The position numbers were made by a program, and so were the translations under genes. The notes beneath the pieces were generated by a model, which saw only the letters and a list, made by a program, of their open reading frames with translations, had not been told where the DNA came from and ran no database searches. From JAEUIE01 sp047602475 (GTDB lineage: Bacteria; Planctomycetota; Planctomycetia; Gemmatales; HRBIN36), in the NCBI GenBank assembly GCA_047602475.1, contig JASGHE010000005.1, forward strand, positions 558,001 to 622,000: a stretch of 64,000 bases of DNA, given 5' to 3'. This document shows, one piece after another, positions 52,283 to 60,104 of this stretch; position 1 is the stretch's first letter; each line of letters begins with the position of its first letter.

Positions 52283-53443
52283 CTACCACAAAAACTCAAA
52301 ACCCACCGAGAACCCCTGGGCCCAGAAGGTGCTCTCCTGCCAAGGCACGCCGGGCCGAGCCGGGCCGGAATAATTCGGCCCATCAATCTGATTGGTGTTC
52401 ACCACCAGATCGACCTGATCGCCGGCACGCAACACGTTTGTCCACGCCATGAAGCTGTAGCCCACCTGAGCACGGAACCATTCGACTGGTTGCCACCCCA
52501 GGTTCACCTGAAGTTCAGGCACCGCGCTGAAGACCCATCGTGTTTCATCCACGATGTTGCTGTACTGCACCAGTAACCCGATAGGACGCTTGTCCTGTGT
52601 TAATGGCGTCCTCACCTCACGGGCCGCATCTGTTCTTAATCGCTGATCATTCATACCCAGGCCGCAGGTAAGCATGCAGTTGGCGAACCACGGCCCGTTC
52701 TGCGTCTCTACCTTGAAGCCGATTTGACCGCCATAGAAACGGTCGTAAGCGTAGTAATTGTCTTCCACGCCATACAGCACGTCGAGTTCCGGCTCATCAT
52801 AGCCAGTGTTGACGATGTTCAACTGGTTTCGGAACTGGAGGAACTTCGCTCCCAGCACGCCATACCATCTCCATGAATCGTCCTGATGCAGTTGAACCAA
52901 TCCACGAACATCTTGCCCGTAGATTTCCTTGCGACCATAGACCTGCAAACTCCCCCGCCGTACGATGCCGCTGGGAAGCAACCCGGAGAACTGTTTCGTC
53001 GCGTATTCACCGGTATCAGCGTCGATGTAGAGACGGTAAAGATTATCGGTCACCCGCTTGATGTGCAGAATAGAGCTATCCCGTTCCAGAAAGAACGCCG
53101 ACGCTTCCACGCCGATAGTATGTTCGTTGTCAAACCAGCATCCCAGCGTAGGGCGAACGCCAATAAAACGGTCATGCCGGCTGATGATCGCTCCGCCGTA
53201 AATTACACGTACTCCCGAATCGCCAGGAATACCACTGCTGCCATCCGGTCCGGTGGTCACAAGGTTGGGGATATCATCCTTCTTCAGATACCACCACAGG
53301 AACTCCACACTCGCATACCAGCGATCTGCGCTGGCTGGCTCGGTCACGCATACCACCCGATCAGCACCTGCGATAGAAACAGCAGGTGCCTCCTCACCAA
53401 GCAGGCAGCACGAGAGGATGCAGACAAGCCACGAAGCGACCAT
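52283..53443 (-). CDS. BBP7-family outer-membrane beta-barrel protein
   Basis: About 386 residues from the ATG at 53443 (in-frame start at 53488 less likely). Signal peptide MVASWLVCILSCCLLGEEAP, then WYASVEFLWWYLKKDDIPNL and VIYGGAIISRHDRFIGVRPT, the opening of the BBP7 family, followed by alternating aromatic strands (VLGAKFLQFRNQLNIVNTGY, FYGGQIGFKVETQNGPWF) and a C-terminal VGFEFLW typical of a barrel's last strand. These barrels are common in planctomycetes; transported substrate unknown. It converges on the kinase gene with a 23-base gap. Confidence 0.85.
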   Translation of the reverse strand: MVASWLVCILSCCLLGEEAPAVSIAGADRVVCVTEPASADRWYASVEFLWWYLKKDDIPNLVTTGPDGSSGIPGDSGVRVIYGGAIISRHDRFIGVRPTLGCWFDNEHTIGVEASAFFLERDSSILHIKRVTDNLYRLYIDADTGEYATKQFSGLLPSGIVRRGSLQVYGRKEIYGQDVRGLVQLHQDDSWRWYGVLGAKFLQFRNQLNIVNTGYDEPELDVLYGVEDNYYAYDRFYGGQIGFKVETQNGPWFANCMLTCGLGMNDQRLRTDAAREVRTPLTQDKRPIGLLVQYSNIVDETRWVFSAVPELQVNLGWQPVEWFRAQVGYSFMAWTNVLRAGDQVDLVVNTNQIDGPNYSGPARPGVPWQESTFWAQGFSVGFEFLW

Positions 53444-53520
53444 GCGGAGAGCCCTTTCTATTAGGCACTCTCTGCACAATCGGTACACTCTGTTGTTAGC
53501 ACACAGTCAACTTGGAGCAA

Positions 53521-53547
53521 ACCCGGCCAGACGATCTTAAGCCGGGT
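53521..53547 (-). terminator. Possible terminator after the ceramidase/dehydrogenase gene
   Basis: ACCCGGC (53521-53527) and GCCGGGT (53541-53547) pair with a 13-base loop; on the minus strand TTGCTCC follows. It lies 38 bases beyond the stop codon at 53585. Weak. Confidence 0.35.
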
Positions 53548-53584
53548 AAGATGTAGCTCCTGTAGCAGTCATACCGCTCTTAGC

Positions 53585-56500
53585 CTAAGGCAACAGCTTA
53601 GCTGCCCGTTCCTGAAGCGGTTTGGGCCAGCCTGTCGCCAGCAACTTGAGCTTTTTCTTCGGTGCCTCAGTGAAGACGCTTGCCGGCACCTTGCCAGACT
53701 CGATGAGATCGAAGAGCAAGCCCGCACGCTCCGGGCTGCGGAGCAACCCGATGATGGCCAGATCCCGGTTCTCGCCGGTGAGATGGCTCAAGGCATCCAG
53801 CAGCAGTTGTGTCGCTTTTGGCGTGGGCACATCGACCAGTCCGCTGACTGCTCCCATCTGCATTTCTTCGTTGCCACCCTTGGGAAGATACTTGATCAGA
53901 TGTTCGATAGCCTTCTCCGGCTCATCGAGCTCAAGAATTCGCAGCGCATCGTATCGAGTGCCGGTGTAGACCTTCTCGTTATCAGCCATCTGATGAGCGA
54001 GCTTGATGGTCGCCAACCAACGGGCTTTCATTTCCGGGGTATCGACCAGCTTGGTGACATGCTCGTGCGGCCACTGATCAACCAGCCCGATGCCGTTGAT
54101 GATTCCGCCCCCGATAACTACCGCCTGCCAGTCTCGCAGCGGCCCTCCTTCTTTGGGCATCGCCATGTCCATGATCCGCTTGAGGATTGCCGCATCGTTC
54201 TTCTTGCCAGCATTTACAGCTACCCGCCAGATCCACGGAATTCGGCGATACTCTTCCTTCAAATCGTTCGGCATATCGCTCGTCATAGCCACGATCAGTT
54301 CAGGAGCCAGAGTCAGGTTCTTTTCAATCAGTGACTGTCGCTGCGCCTCGGACATTTTGTCATCGAGTATCTGTTTGGCGAGCGCCGCCACGTCGGGTTT
54401 TTCCCGATGCGTGCCTTCGGGCAGGTTCAGTCGAAACTCGTTCGGAGCGATGTAGATAGTACGCAAATCCATGAGAGCCCCTTTAAGTGTTGGCCCCGCC
54501 GGTCGTAACTTCACCCTCTGTAGCCCGGCTTGTAGCGGAATCTCAGCCGCAACTCGCACCCGTAAATACTGCGACCAGCCGCCGGTGCCTGCCACCTCTT
54601 CGTTAACGACGGTGCCGCCGATCTCGAGGATGTAGCGGTTGCCGGCATTGTCGTTGGCACAGGCCCAGTCGAGGTACACGTCGTAGTCGCCCTTGACGGG
54701 TACTTCAATCGTCCAGGTGACATAGTCGTTGACATCCTGCCACATGCCGATGTTCTGGTAGTCAGGCTCGAAGGTAATCGCCTGGCCGTAGATCTCAGCC
54801 GAAGTAGCGGGAAGGGTATGAATGCTGTTGATCGACTTGATCGGTCCGCCGGGCGTGTTGCCGGACAGCACTTTGTAGTTCTGTTGCAGGCTGCTCAGGT
54901 AGGCGAGTAAGTCGTTCATCGAAGCGGGCGGTATTTCCTTCTCCAACCCTTCGGGCATCAGCGATTTGCCAGTCGCCTGCAACTCATCGATCTCGGAACG
55001 AAGCAGCGTTTCGACCCGGCCTTCCTTCCCCTTCAAGGTAATGCTGTTGCCCGATTCACTGCTCAACAGCCCGGTTAAGGTGCGTCCCTGCTTCGTAACA
55101 GCCACATACTCGACGTACCGGTTATCGAGGTTCTTATTGGGATCGAGTATCTCCTGCAGCAGGAAGTTCGGCGACCGGTTAGCCAGTGCCATCAGATCAG
55201 GCCCGACCGCATGCCCCTGCTCGCCCAGTTGATGACAGACCGAACAGACTTTGGTGAAGACAGCCTTGCCCTGCGTGGCATTCCCTTTGGCCGTCAGAGC
55301 CTGGGTATAGTCCCGAATCAGCGCATTTCGATCAGCAGAGATACCACTGAACGTCTTCTCTGCCATCATCTTGATCGCTTCATCCTTCGACTTGAGCAGC
55401 CGCTGCTTGCTGCTGGCATCGAGATGATTCGCAGGCACCGCTTTGTCTGCCACTGCCTGTATGAGCATCTTCTGCCACTCAGCCCGGCTTAGGAACAGAT
55501 CAATCAATCTGCTGCGCAGCGTCGGCGAACAAGTCATCCACGCCTTCAGCAATCGCTCAGCGCCTGCCTGATCAAGATGCTTCGAGAGGATCGTCAGCGC
55601 CGACTGCTGGATCGCTGGACTCTGTGCCGGTCCAAGCAGAGTGAAGAGAACATTGATACCTTCGCTGTGCATCTTCTCCTGCTGACCTGGTCCCAGAAGC
55701 ATCGTCAAAGCCGAGAGCCTATCCGATTCCTTTCGAGCGCCGTCCAGTACGATTTGCTTGGCCGCTGCATGCATCGGCGTCAATAACGCCTGTCGATCGG
55801 CTGCAACTTCCTGAGCGTTCATCATTGGCAATGACGACACCGCCTGGAATTGCCAGCCGGCGTAGCCCTTCTCGCCAGGAGTGGTCAACAGCTTGAGCAC
55901 CTCCGCAACTCGGGCGTCGTCGCCCTGCACGATGGCGGGGATGAGCTGCGTCATGTAGTCACCGCTGAACACCCCCTCATGGGCCGCCCGACTGACTTCC
56001 GTCATGAACGCCGTCTGATGTTCCGGCCTCAAGCTACTCAGCACCACCGTCCGAAGGTACTCATCATCAGGATGCAGTTGAAGCAGTTGGCCCAAGAAAG
56101 TGCCGGCCCGTGCATCAGGCCACGCCCCCAGAGCCCAAGCCGTCTGAATCACCACTGGCAGCGGCTCGCTCTTCAACGACGTTGGCTGAAACAACAGCGA
56201 CTGCAACAGACTGGCGAAGTTCTTTCGCCCCGTCGATAGTTGCCAGGCCAGCTTGCGAACGCCGGCACTCTGATCAGTTAATCCTTTTAGCAGCGTTCGA
56301 TCATCCAGAATCTTCAGTTGATCAAGCACCATCAACGCCTGTGCTCTAACCTCGGGCAGCCAGCTTGCCATCAGATGAGCGAAGCTGATGTTGCCCACTA
56401 GCTCGGTCTTCCACAGAAGCTGCATCATCGCCAGATCGCGCTGTGTGCCATTCGGAGTGTTCATCGCTTCGATCAACTGTTCGTCATCGAGTTGATCGAG

Positions 56501-58201
56501 CCTCGGCATCGTTCGCACCGGCTTGTCAGCAGGCTTGATGCGGTAGATACGCCCCATGGTGCTGCCGGCCCGAATATCGAGCTTGGCCAGATCAGCGGGC
56601 GGTATCCACATTGGATGCTCGATCACCAGTCTGTTCATATCAACCACCCAGATGCAGCCATCGGGACCGGTTCGCATCTGCACGGGCCGGAACCAGTTGT
56701 CGGTGCTCGCCAGGAACTCGCCGCTCGGCTCATCGCTGGGCCTGAGACCCTGGAAGGTAGCCCCCTGCTCTTTCAACTGTATTCGATGCACGACGAGATT
56801 GACCGGTTCACAGGAAAAGAGATTGCCCGTGAGATGGCTGCCGAGCAGATTGTCCCGGTAGACTCCCAGGCCGCACACCGCCGTCGGCCAACCCGGAGGC
56901 CCCGAGAGTTCAAAAAGTTGCACCTGCGGCCTGAGATTGATCAACCGATTAGCGTTCGGGCCGGTAGGCAGGAAGACGCTGTTCTCTGGTGGCTTCACGA
57001 AGGCATTGCGGCGCAGGTAATGATCAGGCAGCGGATAGTGCCGGGCCAGCACGGTGTTGTCGCAACCGAACCAATTGTCGAAGTCATCCCGCACCCGGCC
57101 CTGCTGCGTTTGCCCGGTGGCCGGCTCCATTTCCCCCGTCTCGGGCTTGATGCGGAAGTCTCGGTTGCCGAGGTTGTAAGTCTTGCCATTGAAGCTGGTG
57201 ATCATGCCGCCGAAAAGTCCGCACGAACCGTAGACCCAGCCATCTAACCCATATTCGAGGCTGTTCACCCTCGCCTGGAAGTTATGGGTGCCGAAGCCGG
57301 TGAAGAGTTTCTTGATCACGTCAGCTTTGCCACTGCCTGTCGAATCCTCAGCATAAATAATATCAGGGGCAGAGCAGATCAGGATACCCTTGCGCCAGAC
57401 GGTAATGCCCGTCGGGAAAGGAATGTTCTCCAGGAAGACCGTCGCCTTGTCGTATTTGCCATCGCCATCGGTGTCCTCAAGAACTTTGATCCGGCCACCG
57501 GGCTTCATGTTCTCGAATTTGTAGAGGAGCCCAGGGTTCAAGGCCGCCGCCTTGGGATCAACGTCCGGGATCTTCCCACCCGGAAGGCCGGCCGGATAGT
57601 CGGCCATCTCCGCCACCCACAGCCTGCCATCCGGCCCGAAAGCGATGGCCACCGGATCGGTCACCAATGGTTCGCTAACCATCAGTTCCACCACGTACTT
57701 CGGATCGACCTTGATCAATCCCCACGACTGCTGTGGCGACAACGGCTTTGACCCAGCCAACTTGTTCGGATCGTACGGCGGCTTGAACGTGGGCTCCAAC
57801 TGCCGCTTCACCGCACCAACGATCTTGTCTTCCATCCCGGTCGCCATTGCTGCCGGCAGGTTGTAATAAGTCATCGCCGAACCACCTTCGTAGCCGCCCT
57901 CTTTCAAGATGCGTTCGCTGGGAATGTAGCAAGGGACGTGGTTTGAGTAGCCATTGATCCACACCCGCTGGCCATGCAGCTCCTTCTTCAGCCGCAGCGA
58001 ATAATCGACGACGACCTCGCCGGGAAGAAAAACCATTGCCATGTCGTTGCCGAAGCACCACGTCTGCACTGAGTAGGGAATCTCGCTCGGCAACTTCTCG
58101 CCTTTAGCCAATCGTTCGAGACTCACCCGAGCAAGATGGCCGACAGCATCGGTCTTCTTCGCCCGCTCCTTCCACTCTCCCTCGGTAGGCAGTCCAGCCA
58201 A
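53585..58201 (-). CDS. PVC-type dehydrogenase/cytochrome part of a ceramidase fusion (frameshifted)
   Basis: 1,538 residues. Up to about 150 it continues a neutral-ceramidase fold (FGNDMAMVFLPGEVVVDYSL, YSNHVPCYIPSERILKEGGY). Then comes a six-bladed dehydrogenase propeller (FGPDGRLWVAEMADYPAGLP, WRKGILICSAPDIIYAED), HEAT-type helices (LPEVRAQALMVLDQLKILDD), a c-type haem site CSVCH in VFTKVCSVCHQLGEQGHAVG, a CBM6-like domain (YDVYLDWACANDNAGNRYIL) and a second HEAT block at the C-terminus. Exported, probably periplasmic. The TTG at 58201 is only the first start after a frame break; the true N-terminus is at 59097. Confidence 0.87.
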   Translation of the reverse strand: MAGLPTEGEWKERAKKTDAVGHLARVSLERLAKGEKLPSEIPYSVQTWCFGNDMAMVFLPGEVVVDYSLRLKKELHGQRVWINGYSNHVPCYIPSERILKEGGYEGGSAMTYYNLPAAMATGMEDKIVGAVKRQLEPTFKPPYDPNKLAGSKPLSPQQSWGLIKVDPKYVVELMVSEPLVTDPVAIAFGPDGRLWVAEMADYPAGLPGGKIPDVDPKAAALNPGLLYKFENMKPGGRIKVLEDTDGDGKYDKATVFLENIPFPTGITVWRKGILICSAPDIIYAEDSTGSGKADVIKKLFTGFGTHNFQARVNSLEYGLDGWVYGSCGLFGGMITSFNGKTYNLGNRDFRIKPETGEMEPATGQTQQGRVRDDFDNWFGCDNTVLARHYPLPDHYLRRNAFVKPPENSVFLPTGPNANRLINLRPQVQLFELSGPPGWPTAVCGLGVYRDNLLGSHLTGNLFSCEPVNLVVHRIQLKEQGATFQGLRPSDEPSGEFLASTDNWFRPVQMRTGPDGCIWVVDMNRLVIEHPMWIPPADLAKLDIRAGSTMGRIYRIKPADKPVRTMPRLDQLDDEQLIEAMNTPNGTQRDLAMMQLLWKTELVGNISFAHLMASWLPEVRAQALMVLDQLKILDDRTLLKGLTDQSAGVRKLAWQLSTGRKNFASLLQSLLFQPTSLKSEPLPVVIQTAWALGAWPDARAGTFLGQLLQLHPDDEYLRTVVLSSLRPEHQTAFMTEVSRAAHEGVFSGDYMTQLIPAIVQGDDARVAEVLKLLTTPGEKGYAGWQFQAVSSLPMMNAQEVAADRQALLTPMHAAAKQIVLDGARKESDRLSALTMLLGPGQQEKMHSEGINVLFTLLGPAQSPAIQQSALTILSKHLDQAGAERLLKAWMTCSPTLRSRLIDLFLSRAEWQKMLIQAVADKAVPANHLDASSKQRLLKSKDEAIKMMAEKTFSGISADRNALIRDYTQALTAKGNATQGKAVFTKVCSVCHQLGEQGHAVGPDLMALANRSPNFLLQEILDPNKNLDNRYVEYVAVTKQGRTLTGLLSSESGNSITLKGKEGRVETLLRSEIDELQATGKSLMPEGLEKEIPPASMNDLLAYLSSLQQNYKVLSGNTPGGPIKSINSIHTLPATSAEIYGQAITFEPDYQNIGMWQDVNDYVTWTIEVPVKGDYDVYLDWACANDNAGNRYILEIGGTVVNEEVAGTGGWSQYLRVRVAAEIPLQAGLQRVKLRPAGPTLKGALMDLRTIYIAPNEFRLNLPEGTHREKPDVAALAKQILDDKMSEAQRQSLIEKNLTLAPELIVAMTSDMPNDLKEEYRRIPWIWRVAVNAGKKNDAAILKRIMDMAMPKEGGPLRDWQAVVIGGGIINGIGLVDQWPHEHVTKLVDTPEMKARWLATIKLAHQMADNEKVYTGTRYDALRILELDEPEKAIEHLIKYLPKGGNEEMQMGAVSGLVDVPTPKATQLLLDALSHLTGENRDLAIIGLLRSPERAGLLFDLIESGKVPASVFTEAPKKKLKLLATGWPKPLQERAAKLLP

Positions 58202-59097
58202 CGGCAGCGTGAACGTCTCGTACTTCGTCGTGATGCCGGTCGGAAGCGGCGCAGGAAGCCACCCAGCATTCGGCGTACTTCCATCGCCAGCAGCCCCCCC
58301 TGCTTTTCGGCATATTCCACCTTGTCCTGAGTCTTGGGCCGATCCGGGTTACTGTCAGCGCCACAACCGATGGAGATCAGAGCGATCGCACCGGGATTCT
58401 CTTCTTCAATGAGCTGAGCGGCAAAGCCGGCCCAGTCGCCGCTGATCTTGTTGATCGACAGCGTCGTGCAGTGGCAGGCATAGCTCGTCCACACCGCCCG
58501 TAACTTCCCCTTTAGATCACGCACTGCCAGCATCGGCAGATCATGATCTACCGGCCCACTTTGAGGCCGACGATTCTTGGCGAAGCCGACGGTGCCCATG
58601 CCCCAGCACAATCTCGAAGGCTGCCGGCTGTTCCACGCCTGCTCTGCCACGGTTACCAGCTTCGCCATCAGTTCTTTGGTGTATTGCTCGATGTGTACCT
58701 GATGCTCCGCCGGGATCGGCACCCCGAACAGCGTCTGCAAGTATCCATCCACCATCGGCGAAGTGTGCGTGTGCGTCACCGTGACTGCGAGCTGCTTGCG
58801 AGGAATGCCCAGCTTCTTGTCGAGCTCCGCAGCCAGTTTCTCGACAAAGTCATGCGAGAGGCCACAAACATCAACAGCGATCACCATCACCGGTTCCTTG
58901 TCGCCGATGACCAGTGCCTTGGCCCAGATCTTCTGAATCACCCCTTCCGATTCCGTTCGCCTGAAGCCATACCCCGCAAGACGTATGGGATAGTCGGGCG
59001 TGATATCGATCTTAGCCACACCGACTGGAATGGCATTCGGTTGTGCGAAGAGAACACTAGGCAGAAGGAGGAGCAAACAAATCACGGTGCGCAGCAT
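58123..59097 (-). CDS. Neutral/alkaline ceramidase-like N-terminal part of the same fusion
   Basis: ATG at 59097 is preferred because GGAG lies 7 bases ahead (a GTG at 59136 is in frame). Signal peptide MLRTVICLLLLLPSVLFAQ, then the ceramidase N-terminal domain: VGVAKIDITPDYPIRLAGYG, metal-site region VTVTHTHTSPMVDGY, SYACHCTTL, and IGCGADSNP. Neutral ceramidases are zinc hydrolases of N-acylsphingosines; the planctomycete versions may have another substrate. Sense ends at about 58260 (LAMEVRRMLGG); with one added base it runs on as WLPAPLPTGITTKYETFTLP into the next fragment, giving about 1,837 residues in all. Confidence 0.83.
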   Translation of the reverse strand: MLRTVICLLLLLPSVLFAQPNAIPVGVAKIDITPDYPIRLAGYGFRRTESEGVIQKIWAKALVIGDKEPVMVIAVDVCGLSHDFVEKLAAELDKKLGIPRKQLAVTVTHTHTSPMVDGYLQTLFGVPIPAEHQVHIEQYTKELMAKLVTVAEQAWNSRQPSRLCWGMGTVGFAKNRRPQSGPVDHDLPMLAVRDLKGKLRAVWTSYACHCTTLSINKISGDWAGFAAQLIEEENPGAIALISIGCGADSNPDRPKTQDKVEYAEKQGGLLAMEVRRMLGGFLRRFRPASRRSTRRSRCRWLDCLPRESGRSGRRRPMLSAILLG

Positions 59098-59175
59098 GAA
59101 CCCACTCCAGGGCAGGATGAACAGGCGGAACCTCACTCTAACAAAGCTGCGTCATATCTCAAGAAGCAAAACAGA

Positions 59176-59204
59176 AAGAGCACACCCGAACTGGGTGTGC
59201 TCTT
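59176..59204 (-). terminator. Terminator after the small PEP-CTERM gene
   Basis: AAGAGCACACCC (59176-59187) and GGGTGTGCTCTT (59193-59204) form a 12-base stem with a 5-base loop, followed on the minus strand by TCTGTTTTGC. It lies 26 bases past the stop of the gene at 59231. Confidence 0.8.
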
Positions 59205-59230
59205 GCCGTTTCCTAATTTCTCATCACCTG

Positions 59231-59971
59231 CTACGCAGCCACGGTAGATGTCTTTCGTTTGATCTTTCGATTCTTCTTCCAACGGCGAACCGCCAGGCCA
59301 GTGAAAGTGACGCCGACTGCCGCAGCAATATAAGTAGCAGGTTCGGGCACTGCTGCAATGGAGAACTGCACCGCCAGCCCGGAATCGGGAGAACTGTCAG
59401 ATAGCTCTGACGAGTTGTAGACTTGGGCCTGGTAGGTTTGTACTCCGACAATCCCCAGTCCTACATCGAAATCCAATTCACTGCTTGGCGCCTGGTGCGA
59501 AATCGTCAGCAGGAGATTGCCGCCGGTGTATGTGTAGCTGGTGGTAAACGGGATGAACGGCCCAAAGGCGTTAGGTGAATTGCCAAACGGATAGCTGTTC
59601 AGTGGGAAATTGATGCTGCCGCTGCGGGCCAGCACCGTTCCCGCTCCCTGGTTGCCCGCCACGCTGCTGGTCAACGATCCAGGCGCAAAGTTGGATGGCC
59701 CGATGCTAACATCAAAGTTGGTGTTGCTGCTGGCAGCACTGGAGAGCCAGGTGCTGTCGAGCCGCAGTTGCATCCCAGTGATGATATCGCCGACTTGTAG
59801 CCCCAGCAGTTGCGATGGTGCCATCACCTGTTGGAACGTAATCGGGCCGTTGTAAATGTAAAACCCTGCCCCTTCCACACCATTGAGCGCCGATGGGGCC
59901 ACTATCGTATTCTGCCCCCACGACAGGCTTGCGGTCAAAAGCAAAGCCATCAGCGATAGACATCGCTTCAT
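59231..59971 (-). CDS. Small PEP-CTERM exported protein
   Basis: 246 residues: signal peptide MKRCLSLMALLLTASLSWGQ, a beta-rich body with a repeated Asn/Ser-containing pattern (QLLGLQVGDIITGMQLRLDS, TSYTYTGGNLLLTISHQAP), and the C-terminal sorting signal VPEPATYIAAAVGVTFTGLA followed by the basic cluster RRWKKNRKIKRK. Function unknown. It lies between the ceramidase fusion and the second dehydrogenase on the same strand, with its own terminator. Confidence 0.88.
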   Translation of the reverse strand: MKRCLSLMALLLTASLSWGQNTIVAPSALNGVEGAGFYIYNGPITFQQVMAPSQLLGLQVGDIITGMQLRLDSTWLSSAASSNTNFDVSIGPSNFAPGSLTSSVAGNQGAGTVLARSGSINFPLNSYPFGNSPNAFGPFIPFTTSYTYTGGNLLLTISHQAPSSELDFDVGLGIVGVQTYQAQVYNSSELSDSSPDSGLAVQFSIAAVPEPATYIAAAVGVTFTGLAVRRWKKNRKIKRKTSTVAA

Positions 59972-60104
59972 ATCAACCCCTCCTTAAGCGCAGCTACATA
60001 GCACTGACACCATACTTATCGGCCCCTGTTTTGTAAACCTGAGTCTGCGCTTCACGAAGATGACATGGAGAAAAGAAGCAGATTTCTTGTCACAGCCACC
60101 TGTT

